64,000 bases of DNA from Streptomyces qaidamensis. GTDB lineage: Bacteria > Actinomycetota > Actinomycetes > Streptomycetales > Streptomycetaceae. Below, one piece after another: positions 25,527-34,309 of this stretch. The translations under genes and the position numbers were made by a program. Below the pieces are notes generated by a model, which made no database searches, was not told where the DNA came from, and saw nothing but the letters and a program-made list of their open reading frames with translations. The stretch spans positions 8,742,001-8,806,000 of the forward strand of contig NZ_CP015098.1 of the NCBI RefSeq assembly GCF_001611795.1, read 5' to 3'. Each line of letters opens with the position of its first letter. Position 1 is the stretch's first letter.

Positions 25527-26267
25527 TCAGAGGGCGGTGCCCGTCTCCTCGGCCAGGGCCCGCACGAGGTGGTCCTGGAACGCCACGTCGTGAACGGCGC
25601 GATGCGGCTGCAACCGCCGGCCGTGGTACCAGTACCCGCCGGCGGTCAGGGCCTCCGGGTCGTCGCTCGACGCCAGCCACTCCTGCGTCTGGTGGCCGAG
25701 CTCCAGGTCGTCCGGCGCGCTCGGCCCGCCCATCCTCGTCGGCACCCAGCCGGGGTCCACGGCGTTGCTCAGTACTCCGGGGCGCAGCCGGGCCACCGCG
25801 GTCGCCAGGGTCGTCACGAAGAGCTTGCTGTCGGCGTACGACCCGGGGCTGCCGCCCCGCAAGTCGACCGCGTCCAGCGACGACGGGTCCCCGCCGAGGT
25901 GCGAGTTGCTGCTCAGGTACACCAGCCGGCGCGGCCCGCGCAGCAGGGCGGTCAGCAGATAGGGCGCGACGATGTTGACGGGCATGACCGCCCGTCCGCT
26001 CCACACCCCGGCATTGTGGATGACGGCGTCGAGCGGGGGCGATGCGTTCAGCTCCTCGGCGACCCGCCGCACGGCGTCACGCTCGGCGAAGTCGCCCACC
26101 ACGATCTGGGCCCCACGGTCGGCGAACCGGCCGAGCGCCGCCGCGCGCTCCTGGTTCCGGGCGTGCACCACCACGTCGTGCCCCGCGGCCAGCAGCGCCT
26201 GAGCCGCGGCCCGCCCGAGCCCGTCCGCGGACCCGGTCACCAGGATCCGGCTCCGTGCTCCTCGCAT
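25527..26267 (-). CDS. short-chain dehydrogenase/reductase
   Basis: 246 aa, start ATG 26267 chosen from AAGGAGG nine bases upstream. Nucleotide site TGSADGLGRAAA, HNAGVWSG, and Tyr/Lys pair in SYADSKLFV are present, with Ser of LSSNSH. The C-terminal segment WVPTRMGGPSAPDDLELGHQT is the form seen in NADP-dependent SDRs of the WW-oxidoreductase/retinol dehydrogenase type. It converges on the GH43 gene 16 bp apart. Substrate unknown. Confidence 0.88.
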   Translation of the reverse strand: MRGARSRILVTGSADGLGRAAAQALLAAGHDVVVHARNQERAAALGRFADRGAQIVVGDFAERDAVRRVAEELNASPPLDAVIHNAGVWSGRAVMPVNIVAPYLLTALLRGPRRLVYLSSNSHLGGDPSSLDAVDLRGGSPGSYADSKLFVTTLATAVARLRPGVLSNAVDPGWVPTRMGGPSAPDDLELGHQTQEWLASSDDPEALTAGGYWYHGRRLQPHRAVHDVAFQDHLVRALAEETGTAL

Positions 26268-26370
26268 GAGACTGCCTCCTTCTGCCGGATTCGCGCTCCG
26301 CGAGGAGACACGCACCGGATCACACGGCTGTTGGGCCCGGGCACCCGATGTGGCCGCCGAACTCCGGCGC

Positions 26371-27746
26371 TCAGTAGCCGACGCGGAAGGTCGCGTCCTG
26401 CCGGTCGGTCGTCGTGGAGACCGGGTCGATGCGCAGAGCGTAGTCGGCGTGGCGTATGTAGCGGGTCGGGTTGTTGTGCGACCGGAACGAGGACCAGGTG
26501 GCGTCCGCCAGGCCCGCCGTGCGGTGGAAGGTCGCGTCCGCGGCGAACGTCGACGTGTTGTCGTCGACGTCGAGGCGCAGCGCGTAGTTGTAGTGCCGCA
26601 GATAACGGGTGGGGTGGCTGACGGACCGGAAGGAGACCCCGGAGCTGTCGGCGAGCCCCGGGACCAGGGTCCACAGGGAGTCCTTGTACGGCTCGATCGG
26701 GTACTCGTCGATACGGCCCAGGTAGTCGGCGTGGCGGACGTAGCGGGACGGGTAGTTGAACGACTTGAGCCGGTTCCAGGCCGGCGCGCCCCACTTCGCG
26801 AGCAGGTTGTCGTACTCGGCCGTGGTGATCGTCGCGATGCCGCAGTGCTTGGAGTTGACCGGTTGCGTGTACGTCCGCTGGTCGAGGGCCGTCCAGCTGC
26901 CGGCGGCGAGGTTGGTGGACTGCCAGGCGTAGAACACGCCGTTGGGCGTGTAGGTGTCGCCCCACAGCCACCAGGTGCCGGAGGTCAGCGACTTCACCAC
27001 GGTCGGCGCCTCGGTGCCGCCGTGCGCCACGCCGGTGCCGAACTCCGTGAAGCTGCCGGGGTTCAGGCTGGTGGACCTGGCGCCCACCAGTGTCTGGTTC
27101 TTCTTGAAGTAGAGGTAGTTGTAGCCGTTCACGCCGATGGCCATGTCGCCGTCGATGACGTCGTAGCCGGGGTCGAAGAAGACCTGCGGGGCGGAGGCGG
27201 TCACGAAGTCGGTCGTGTAGTTGACCATGATCACGTTGTGGCCGCTGGAGTTGACCGAGGAGTAGATCACCGCGTACTGCCGCCGGCCCGCGTCCCAGAA
27301 CGCCTCGGGGGCCCAGCTGTGGGTGGCCATGTCGTGGAGCTTGAGCCGCCGGTAGCCGGTGAAGGTGCGGAGGTCGGCCGAGTCCCAGACGTGGATGTAC
27401 TGGCTGTTGTAGTTCCAGTCGGTGCCCTTGAGGTCGGTGGCGAGGACGACGAACGTGCCGTCCTGCTTGCGCATCAGGAACGGGTCCACAGCCCGAGCGC
27501 CCCGGCCGTGGGGGTGACCAGGGGGTTGTTCTGGTTGAGCGGCGTCCAGTTGAGCCCGTCGCGGCTGATGGCGAGGTGCAGGCCGTAGTCGGTGCCGTCG
27601 CCGAGTTTGTTCGACTCGGTGAAGTAGACCATCGCGTACGCCGAGTCGGCGGCGTGTGCGGTGCCGCTGCCGAGGGCCAGGGCGAGTGGCACGGCGGCGC
27701 TCATGCCGAGGAGTCCGCGGCGGGAAAGGTGGGGGTGTGCGCTCAT
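26371..27746 (-). pseudogene. frameshifted secreted GH43-like enzyme with AbfB domain
   Basis: One gene in two frames. The first part (27746 down to about 27480) has a twin-arginine signal (LSRRGLLGM...GTAHA) and the start of a propeller ending in GALGLW. The second part, from about 27489 to 26371, resumes with DPFLMRKQDGTFVVLATDLK, the propeller (HSWAPEAFWD, GGTEAPTVVK) and a C-terminal AbfB/CBM42 arabinose-binding trefoil (RYVRHADYLGRID, RYLRHYNYALRLD, RYIRHADYALRID). A single missing base near 27480-27490 (expected LRDPF, seen LW/DPF) breaks the frame. It is either a real mutation or a sequence error; the intact enzyme would be a secreted arabinan/arabinoxylan hydrolase. Confidence 0.8.
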
Positions 27747-27865
27747 CATGGTCTCCAAGGAGGCGAGGGTGCCGGACTGCCGCTCTGCCGGGCGGAGTCG
27801 GGGAGGACCGGTCCCCTGTTCAGCTCCGGGAGGGGGCTGCGCTTCACCGCACTCGATCGATATAC

Positions 27866-27878
27866 CGAACGATGTTCG
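27866..27878. promoter_or_regulatory. candidate operator, perfect 13-bp palindrome
   Basis: CGAACGATGTTCG (CGAAC-GAT-GTTCG) lies about 120 bp upstream of the GH43/AbfB start, beside a TATA-rich stretch. It may be the site of a sugar-responsive repressor; no regulator is encoded nearby. Confidence 0.4.
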
Positions 27879-27997
27879 TGTTGTCGGATGGGACCGTAGG
27901 GCCGCCGCAGCGCCACCGTCAATACTCGTGCTCGCCCCGCCGCGAACTCACGGCACCGAGGGGCCCCGGCCGCTCGCCTTCGCGCCCGGTACGGCTG

Positions 27998-28396
27998 TTA
28001 CGGGCGGGGGCGGCCCTGGATCTGCATGCCGGGGCGGCGGCGGTGGACCGTCACGTAGGTCAGGCCGCTCTCGCCCGCGGTCACGTTGCGAACGCTTCCG
28101 TGCGGCAGCCAGACGAGGCTGCCGGGTTCCACCGGGTGCGGACCGTCCGTGGCACCGAGCGTGCCGTCGCCGGCGACCACGAGCAGGAGGACGTCGAGGT
28201 CGGGTTCGGCATGGGTGTCGATGGACCCCCGGGGCGGGAGGCGGATGAGGTTGGCGTCCAGCTGGCGGCCGGGCTCGGCAAGGCGCCACAGGGCGCCGGC
28301 CGAGCCCGGGTCGGTCGCGGCGAGCGACTCGGTGTTGCCCAGGATCCGCGGAACGGGAGCGTCGGCCGCGCCCGGGAACCCCTCCTGGTCGGTCAT
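27998..28396 (-). CDS. cupin-domain protein
   Basis: 132 aa, start ATG 28396 after GGAGCGATCC. The single-cupin motifs are visible: DTHAEPDLDVLLLVVAGDG and, later, VEPGSLVWLPHGSVRNVTAG. Residues that could bind metal are His and Asp in the first motif and His in the second. Small cupins of this type act as binding or quality-control proteins; no reaction can be inferred. It shares direction with the aquaglyceroporin gene but is separated from it by 126 bp. Confidence 0.75.
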   Translation of the reverse strand: MTDQEGFPGAADAPVPRILGNTESLAATDPGSAGALWRLAEPGRQLDANLIRLPPRGSIDTHAEPDLDVLLLVVAGDGTLGATDGPHPVEPGSLVWLPHGSVRNVTAGESGLTYVTVHRRRPGMQIQGRPRP

Positions 28397-28522
28397 GGAT
28401 CGCTCCACCGTCCGATTCGGGGCTGCCGCGGCCGGTTCACCTGTCCGGCAGGCGATCCGCACCGCTCACGGGCGGGTGCCCCGAGGAATCCAGCACCGGC
28501 CCTCGCCCCGGCCGCTGGGCGG

Positions 28523-29467
28523 TCAGTCCTCGTCGGACGTGGTGGGGCGCGTCCGCCCGGGCTCCGGCGGCACGCCCTGCTGCGCGCGGGCGTGCAATAC
28601 GTCCCCGATGAACAGGTCGTACACCAGCACGCCGATCACGCCGCCCACGAGGGGCCCGACGATCGGGATCCACCAGTAGGCGCTGAACGCCCCGGCCAGG
28701 CTGCCCGGAAACGCGAGGTCCTCCCATCCCGCCAACCAGGTGAACAGTCGCGGGCCGAAGTCGCGGGCCGGGTTGATGGCGTACCCCGCGTTCGCCCCGA
28801 AGGACATGCCGATGGCCGCCACGACGAAGCCGATCACCAGCGGGCCGAGGTTGGCCTTCACGGCCGTGTTGCGCAGGTCGATGATCGCCACCACCAGCAT
28901 GACCAGGAAGGCGGTGCCGACGATCTGGTCGACCAGCGGGCCCCACACGCCGCCGTTGAAGTACGGCGCCGGGAACGTGGCGAAGATGGAGAACGAGGCG
29001 AGGGTGTGCCCGTTCGTCTTGGGCCCCTCCATGGCGGCGTCGAAGGCGTTGATGGCGTCGTGGTACACGGCGTAGACCAGTGCCGCCCCGGCCAGGGCGC
29101 CGAGCACCTGGGAAGCCCAGTAGGGCACGACCTTGGCCCAGGGGAACCTGCGGCGGACGGCGAAGGCCAGGGTGACCGCCGGGTTGATGTGCGCTCCGCT
29201 GACACCGCCGGCCACGTAGATGCCGAACATCACGGCCATGGCCCAGCCCCAGGTGATCAGAAGCCAGTCCCCGGCGCCGAGGAAGAAGACGGTTGGTCCC
29301 TCGGTGCGCCCCGAGCCGGGCAGCGCCGCCACCGTCATCGCCACCACACCGCATCCGAAGGCGATGAGGACGAACGTCCCCAGGAACTCCGCCAGGCACT
29401 CGCCCGCCAGGCCCGCGCGACGCCTGAGTCGTGAGGGTTTCACCAGAGGCTTGATCTCCACTGCCAT
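28523..29467 (-). CDS. aquaglyceroporin, MIP family (GlpF-like)
   Basis: 314 aa with six membrane segments and both half-helix motifs: SGAHINPAVT and GYAINPARDFGPR. The Asp after the second NPAR is the glycerol-facilitator signature rather than the water-specific one. The periplasmic loop before the second repeat is long. Cytosolic tail EPGRTRPTTSDED. No glycerol kinase or dehydrogenase is adjacent, so the physiological solute is uncertain. Confidence 0.9.
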   Translation of the reverse strand: MAVEIKPLVKPSRLRRRAGLAGECLAEFLGTFVLIAFGCGVVAMTVAALPGSGRTEGPTVFFLGAGDWLLITWGWAMAVMFGIYVAGGVSGAHINPAVTLAFAVRRRFPWAKVVPYWASQVLGALAGAALVYAVYHDAINAFDAAMEGPKTNGHTLASFSIFATFPAPYFNGGVWGPLVDQIVGTAFLVMLVVAIIDLRNTAVKANLGPLVIGFVVAAIGMSFGANAGYAINPARDFGPRLFTWLAGWEDLAFPGSLAGAFSAYWWIPIVGPLVGGVIGVLVYDLFIGDVLHARAQQGVPPEPGRTRPTTSDED

Positions 29468-29621
29468 GTGACTTCTCCCAGGGGGTCGCCGCGATCCGGC
29501 TGACGCGCGGTAGTCATGTCGTAACCCGGCGCACGCGTCACGGCAACCGCAGGAGACCCCTGCCGGCTCGCTCGCCCGGCCTGCCGGACGAACCGTCGCA
29601 GGCGCGCGGCGACGGCCGTCC

Positions 29622-29771
29622 TCACCGGCCCCCGGGCGTCTCGTCCTCGGCGGCCTCGGCCTCGCCTGTGCCCAGCCGGACGCAGCATTCCCCCGGTTCC
29701 GGCGCCAGGACCGCGCGGACGCCGTTGACCTCCAGGCCGCCGAGGTAGCCGCTGAGGAACGCGTGGTTCAT
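29622..29771 (-). pseudogene. C-terminal fragment of a regulator-like protein
   Basis: 49 codons: MNHAFLSGYLGGLEVNGVRA followed by an APEPGECCVRLGTG segment. The pattern HAFL.GYL.GL......L.P.PG.CCV resembles the C-terminal domain of some Streptomyces helix-turn-helix regulators. There is no DNA-binding domain; directly beyond residue 1 the sequence belongs to an oppositely oriented gene. Probably the tail of a gene truncated by deletion. Confidence 0.4.
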
Positions 29772-30206
29772 GCGCGCACCAGGTTGACCGGATTCCTCGA
29801 CCTGCTCGCCCTTCCCCGAGCGACCCCGGCCTTTCGCACCGCCCTGGTCCACATGACGCTGAACCTCCTGGTCACCGGCACCTGCGGGGTGAACTTCCTG
29901 TGGCGCTACGGCAACCACACCGACGGCGGCAGGGTGGGCGTCGGCCGGCTCGTCCTGTCGGCCGTGAGCGTGGCGGTCCTGGGCCTCTCGGGCTACCCGG
30001 GCGGCAAGCTCGCCTACCGCTACGGCGTCCGCGTCGCCGACGAGAACACCCAGGCCGAGGGCTACCCGCCCGGCCGCGGTGCGAGCCGCTCCCGCCCCTC
30101 CGCACGACCCCGTCCGGCGCACCCGCCCGGGAGGCCGGGCGCGCTCGCCCTGTCCCCCTCCTCGCGTCCTCTTCAACGGCCTCGCCATCGGAGACAGCTG
30201 ACATGA
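29772..30206 (+). pseudogene. C-terminal fragment of a DUF2231-like membrane protein
   Basis: Reads ARTRLTGFLDLLALPRATPA and then two membrane segments (ALVHMTLNLLVTGTCGVNFL, LVLSAVSVAVLGLSGYPGG) with KLAYRYGVRVADENTQAEGY, the usual end of DUF2231 proteins; beyond about 30070 the reading is noise. The N-terminal half is missing and abuts the oppositely oriented regulator fragment at 29771, so one deletion probably removed both 5' ends. Confidence 0.5.
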
Positions 30207-30498
30207 CCGACTTCCCGCCCAGACCTCTCTCCGGAGCGACCTGCTCGACCAGGAGACGACAACGGCGGCACGGCCCGCCCTGCGGGTGGCCCACGAATCC
30301 GACGGGATCGACCTGGCCGCCGCGGAGACCGCGGCGGGCCGCTTCCTCGGCGCCCTCGGCATCGACACGGCCTCGGAGAGCCTGCGCGGCACCCCCGGCC
30401 GGATGGCCCGCGCCTACGCCGAGTTCTTCAGCCCGCGCCCCTTCGACCTGACCACCTTCCCCAATGACGAGGGCTACGACGAACTCTTCTCTGAACTA
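30203..30498 (+). pseudogene. folE: GTP cyclohydrolase I, 5' fragment (interrupted)
   Basis: Reads VAHESDGIDLAAAETAAGRF, LGALGIDTASESLRGTPGRM, AYAEFFSPRPFDLTTFPND and EGYDEL, the N-terminal part of a FolE. The ATG at 30203 (MTDFPPRP) is one frame off the FolE reading, so the beginning is also damaged or the start is lost. After GYDEL the sequence leaves FolE and, 10 bp later, meets the TA and left end of the inserted element. The rest of the enzyme resumes at 34463. Confidence 0.85.
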
Positions 30499-30552
30499 CC
30501 GAGGTCGAAGCGGTGTTGTCGCCTGGGCTGACAACAGTGATCGTCGCGGTAT
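30499..30552 (+). repeat. left terminal inverted repeat
   Basis: Begins CCGAGGTCGAAGCGG and continues GTGTTGTCGCCTGGGCTGAC. It matches the reverse complement of 34310-34364 except for four outer mismatches and one gap. Confidence 0.9.
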
Positions 30553-30561
30553 GCCTGATGC

Positions 30562-30745
30562 GTGAGGTATTCGCAGGGAGGCGGGCTGACGGACGAGCGG
30601 CGGGTGTTCCGCGAGGGCATCCGGATGCGGCGGCCGAGATGTTCGCCGGGCATCAGGACAATGGGGTCATCGCCCGGGAGCTTCGGGTGTGCCTCCGGTC
30701 GGTGCAGCGACGGCGCCGTGAGGGGAGCAGGCCGGGCCGAGGGGC
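30562..30745 (+). pseudogene. truncated IS630-family transposase
   Basis: The frame from 30562 reads MRYSQGGGLTDERR and VFREGIRMR; a shifted frame continues AAEMFAGHQDNGVIARELRV then SVQRRRREG. Together these match the N-terminal helix-turn-helix of Streptomyces IS630 transposases (MRY.QGGGLT..ER.FRE.IR..AAE.F..G..N..IA..LRV..RSVQRWR). The DDE catalytic domain is missing entirely. Confidence 0.75.
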
Positions 30746-31644
30746 CCGCCCCTACCGCACCATCGGGCCCCTTGCTCCGTCGCCGCCTCGGCGAGTGCGT
30801 GCACCAGCGGGGTCGCGCGGTCCGTGTGCCAGATCAGGCCCCATTGGACGGGCGGTGCATCGTGGATGGACACAAAGGCGATGTCGGGCAGTGCGTAGTA
30901 GCGCCGCCCCTCGTCAGGGACGGTGCACACCACATCCCCTATCGCGACGAGGGCGAGGACCTCGTAGAAGGTGGCGACGGACGGGCCGCGGCGGATCGGG
31001 CGCCCCGCCGGTGTGTAGAGCGGCAGGACGGCGCTCACCCAGTAGGCGGGAACGGAGCCGGCCAGGCTCGGCACCTTGTGGTCGCCGAGCACTTCCATGC
31101 TCACCGTCGCCTGCCCGGCAAGCGGATGGTCCGCGGCCACCATCAGGCGAAGCGGTTCCTCGCGCAGCACCACGCCGACGGTGAGGTCCGGCTCGCGCAC
31201 CGGCAGCCAGGCGGCCACGGTGTCGACCTCACCGGCCCGCAGTGCTCCGAACGGATCACTGAAGAACACCTCTTTGAACCGGAGTTCGACGGCGGGGTGC
31301 CGGGACCGGAAGTGGTCGAGGACCGAGCGCATCTCATGCATCTGCGCACCCATCACCCCCACTGTCAGCGTGGCGGGGGGCCGACGGGCGATGGCCGCCA
31401 CCTCGGCCATGGCCGCCTGGATGTCCTCAAAGGCCGGCTTCAGCCTCCGGTGCAACTCTTCGCCAAGGGGTGTCATGCGTACGTGCCGGCTGGTCCGCTC
31501 GAACAGCTGCGCCCCGATGCGACGTTCCTGCTTCTTGATCGCCTGGCTGACACGAGCCGGGGAGACCTTCAGACGTTCGGCGCTGCGAGCGAAGTGAAGC
31601 TCCTCGGCGAGCGTCAGAAAGATCTCTATGTCCCGCAGTTCCAT
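30667..31644 (-). CDS. LysR-family regulator with element-derived tail
   Basis: 325 aa, start ATG 31644 (MELRDIEIFLTLAEELHFAR). The N-terminal helix-turn-helix is RSAERLKVSPARVSQAIKKQ, followed by LFERTSRHVRMTPLGEELH and a type 2 periplasmic-binding effector domain up to about residue 290 (HALAEAATEQ). The last 30-odd residues, rich in Gly, Pro and Arg, are read from the opposite strand of the transposase remnant and are not LysR-like, so the natural end appears replaced. It is divergent from the vat-like gene, with 216 bp between starts, and is the obvious candidate regulator of the resistance genes. Confidence 0.8.
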   Translation of the reverse strand: MELRDIEIFLTLAEELHFARSAERLKVSPARVSQAIKKQERRIGAQLFERTSRHVRMTPLGEELHRRLKPAFEDIQAAMAEVAAIARRPPATLTVGVMGAQMHEMRSVLDHFRSRHPAVELRFKEVFFSDPFGALRAGEVDTVAAWLPVREPDLTVGVVLREEPLRLMVAADHPLAGQATVSMEVLGDHKVPSLAGSVPAYWVSAVLPLYTPAGRPIRRGPSVATFYEVLALVAIGDVVCTVPDEGRRYYALPDIAFVSIHDAPPVQWGLIWHTDRATPLVHALAEAATEQGARWCGRGGPLGPACSPHGAVAAPTGGTPEAPGR

Positions 31645-31860
31645 CCCGCTCCGCCCCCTCCGCGCGGCTTCCGATCCGGTTGCCGGGCGACGGTCCCGGT
31701 TCATGAACCTCTGAGTTAACGACCCTAACAAGATCGGCAGTTGTTCCCGGACTCGGTGCTCCGCATGCTGGGACGGAGCCAGTTCAGCCGCCTCTGGGGC
31801 TCCCACACCCTGCGCTGCCTGCTTGCCTGCCCCTTGGAACCCACAGGGAGAGATTCCCGC

Positions 31861-32538
31861 GTGACGTCTGACCGCAATGCTGTGTGCACACCCGATCCGG
31901 ACACGCTCCATCCACTGCCGGAGCACGAACGGGTCGTCTTCCTCAAACCCCTGGTCACCGGGACCCACGTCGCGGCGGGTGACTTCACGTATTACGACGA
32001 CCCCGACGGCGCGACCGACTTCGTCCAGCGCAATGTGCTGTACGCCTACGGTCCGGAGCGCTTGATCATCGGCAAGTACTGTGCGATCGCCACCGACACG
32101 AGGTTTCTGATGGCGGGCGCCGACCATCCGTCGATGGGGACGTCCACCTTCCCTTTCACCATGTTCGGAGGCCGGTGGGCCGAGGAGACGCTCGACATCG
32201 TCACCGGCATGCCGAGCCGCGGCGACACGGTGGTCGGCAACGACGTGTGGTTCGGATACGGGGCCACGGTGATGCCGGGCGTACGGATCGGTGACGGTGC
32301 CGTGATCGCGGCGGGTGCCGTGGTCACGACGGATGTGCCGCCGTACACCATCGTGGGCGGGAACCCGGCCAGAGCGATCAGACAGCGCTTCGACGACCAG
32401 GCCGTCGAGCAGCTCCTGCGCGCCGCCTGGTGGGACTGGCCCGTCGACGTGGTGAGCGCCAACGCCCGCACCATCATGGCCGGTTCCCCACAGGACATCG
32501 CCCGCATCGCCGCCACCGAGGGTCTGGGGAAGCAATGA
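31861..32538 (+). CDS. Vat-like xenobiotic O-acetyltransferase (streptogramin A type)
   Basis: 225 aa from a GTG at 31861 with GGGAGAG upstream. Left-handed beta-helix acetyltransferase of the CatB/Vat class: RLIIGKYCAIATDTRFLMAG, the catalytic His in GADHPSMGTSTFPF, then the hexapeptide coils DTVVGNDVWFGYGATVMPGV and IGDGAVIAAGAVVTTDVPPY with NPA(R). Vat enzymes acetylate the hydroxyl of group A streptogramins and CatB enzymes acetylate chloramphenicol. The Vgb-like gene overlapping by ATGA favours streptogramin A. Start choice is supported because upstream in-frame codons are not conserved in type. Confidence 0.85.
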   Translation: MTSDRNAVCTPDPDTLHPLPEHERVVFLKPLVTGTHVAAGDFTYYDDPDGATDFVQRNVLYAYGPERLIIGKYCAIATDTRFLMAGADHPSMGTSTFPFTMFGGRWAEETLDIVTGMPSRGDTVVGNDVWFGYGATVMPGVRIGDGAVIAAGAVVTTDVPPYTIVGGNPARAIRQRFDDQAVEQLLRAAWWDWPVDVVSANARTIMAGSPQDIARIAATEGLGKQ

Positions 32539-33476
32539 CGACACGGCAATTCGAGGAGTATGTGGTGTCCGATCCCGCCGGCGGCCCATACGCGATCACC
32601 ACGGGTCCGGACAGCGCGCTGTGGTTCACCTTGGTGCACAGCGGCCAGATCGGACGACTCGTCCCGGGGCAGGAACCGGTCCATCATCAACTGGCCCCGG
32701 ACAGCGGTCCGACCGTCATCTGCACCGGGCCGGACGGCGCCTTGTGGTTCACCCAGTACCGTGCGCACCGGATCGGCCGGATCACCACCGCCGGCGAGGT
32801 GACCGAGTTCCCCCTGCCCACCGCGCAGTGCGGCCCCTTCGGTATCGCCGTCGGGCCAGACAGGGCTTTGTGGTTCACCGAAACCGCCGCCGACCGCATC
32901 GGCCGGATCACCGTGCAGGGCTCGGTCACCGAATACCCGCTGCCGCGCACCGGCGCGTTCCCCTCCGCGATCGCCGCGTCCCAGGACGCGATGTGGTTCA
33001 CGATGAACCAGGCGGGCGCCATCGGCCGCATCGACATGGACGGCCGCATCACGGTCCACGAGCTGCCCACCGAAGCGGCCGCACCGGTAGGGATCACCGT
33101 GGATCAGGACGGCACCGTCTGGTTCACCGAGATCGCGGCCGGCCAGATCGGCCGCAGAACACCCGACGGCCAGATGACTGAGTACCCGCTGCCCGACCGG
33201 TCGGCCCGGCCGCACGCCATCACCACCGACGCGCAAGGCACCACGTGGTTCACCGAGTGGGGCGCGAACCGGGTCGGTTCGCTCACCGGTGACGGCAACG
33301 TCACCGTCCATGACCTGCCCACCCCGGCCTCCGAACCGCACGGCATCACGGTGGGCCCGGACAGCGCGCTATGGACCGCGCTGGAGACAGGTGCACTGGC
33401 GCGCCTCGACCCGACCGCCATCGATGCGAAAGCCACCAGTTCTGCAGTACCCACCGAGAAGAGGAACCTGTCATGA
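32535..33476 (+). CDS. Vgb-like virginiamycin B lyase
   Basis: 313 aa seven-bladed propeller with repeated blades of type (L/V)WFT......IGRI: ALWFTLVHSGQIGRL, ALWFTQYRAHRIGRI, ALWFTETAADRIGRI, AMWFTMNQAGAIGRI, TVWFTEIAAGQIGR, TTWFTEWGANRVGSL and a shortened last blade. Vgb opens the ring of group B streptogramins by elimination at the ester bond, using a His and Glu around a Mg site; candidates are the His of ARPHAITTD and of EPHGITVG and the Glu of FTEWG. Start overlaps the vat-like stop (ATGA). Related propellers with other roles exist, so function rests on the vat pairing. Confidence 0.85.
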   Translation: MTTRQFEEYVVSDPAGGPYAITTGPDSALWFTLVHSGQIGRLVPGQEPVHHQLAPDSGPTVICTGPDGALWFTQYRAHRIGRITTAGEVTEFPLPTAQCGPFGIAVGPDRALWFTETAADRIGRITVQGSVTEYPLPRTGAFPSAIAASQDAMWFTMNQAGAIGRIDMDGRITVHELPTEAAAPVGITVDQDGTVWFTEIAAGQIGRRTPDGQMTEYPLPDRSARPHAITTDAQGTTWFTEWGANRVGSLTGDGNVTVHDLPTPASEPHGITVGPDSALWTALETGALARLDPTAIDAKATSSAVPTEKRNLS

Positions 33477-33820
33477 AGTACGCCCTCGTCATCTTCGAGA
33501 CCGACGCGTCACGCGCCCGGATCCAGGCCGACCGCGATGCCCACCGCGCGGCCTACGAGACATGGATCGGCAAGCTGGCTGCCGCGGGCAAACTTGCGGG
33601 CGGCGATGCCCTCGACACCGAGCATCAAGGTCCTGTCACCGTGCGTACGGCGGCGGACGGAACCGTCTCGGTGACCGACGGGCCCGTGCACGGCGGCGAA
33701 GAAACCCTCGGCGGCTGGTTCCTGCTGGAGGTGACAGATCACGCCGAAGCCATCGAGCTGGCCCGCAGCTTCCCCACCCCTGAGACACTCGAACTCCGGC
33801 CGGTCCTCGAATCCGCCTGA
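33473..33820 (+). CDS. YCII-related domain protein
   Basis: 115 aa, ATGA overlap with the vgb-like gene. MKYALVIFE at the start and VTDGPVHGGEETLGGWFLLE in the second half are the YCII/DGPF pattern, small dimeric alpha/beta-barrel proteins. It completes a three-gene translationally coupled unit. Its role in resistance is unknown; many YCII proteins travel with VOC-fold genes, as here. Confidence 0.8.
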   Translation: MKYALVIFETDASRARIQADRDAHRAAYETWIGKLAAAGKLAGGDALDTEHQGPVTVRTAADGTVSVTDGPVHGGEETLGGWFLLEVTDHAEAIELARSFPTPETLELRPVLESA

Positions 33821-33826
33821 GGAGCG

Positions 33827-34189
33827 TCCCCTGCCCAGGACAACCGGGAGTCCGCAGGATTCGTCGCGAACCTGCTCAACCTTGAGATAACCGCCGAGTG
33901 GGGCCGTTCATCGCGGTCGGCCTGGGCAACGGCGTCACGCTGGACTTCGCCACCGTCCCCGCGGACAGCATCACCCCCCCGGCACTTCGCCTTCTTGATC
34001 TCCGAGGAGGAGTTCGACGCGGCGTACGCGCAGATCAGACAGCGCAGCGTCGAGCACTACGCCGACCCTCAACGGAAGCAGCCCGGCACGATCAACCACA
34101 ACGACGGTGGCCGCGGCGTGTACTCCATGGACCCGGCGGGCCACGCCATGGAACTCATCACCGTGCCGTACGGCGGCTGGGGCTCGTAA
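33827..34189 (+). pseudogene. frameshifted VOC (glyoxalase-fold) protein
   Basis: Three successive frames encode one VOC protein: DNRESAGFVANLLNLEITAE up to about 33897, then GPFIAVGLGNGVTLDFATVP to 33968, then HFAFLISEEEFDAAYAQIRQ and HNDGGRGVYSMDPAGHAMEL to the stop at 34189. One shift falls in a run of seven C near 33974-33980; another is near 33897. The start codon is also missing. It is a decayed gene. Confidence 0.75.
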
Positions 34190-34309
34190 CGACACGAACC
34201 GAGGGCCGCCCCCCTGGCGCGGAGTGCGGCCCTCAACCGCTACTCGTCCACCGGCGATGGCGGTGGGTCAGGGAGATCAGCCGGGGGCCGTTCTCCACTC
34301 CCCGCGGCT

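Noticed and set aside
31645..32589. Extension of the LysR frame far upstream, giving a 640-residue protein
   Set aside because: The added 315 codons are antisense to the vat-like gene. The helix-turn-helix starts at the ATG at 31644.
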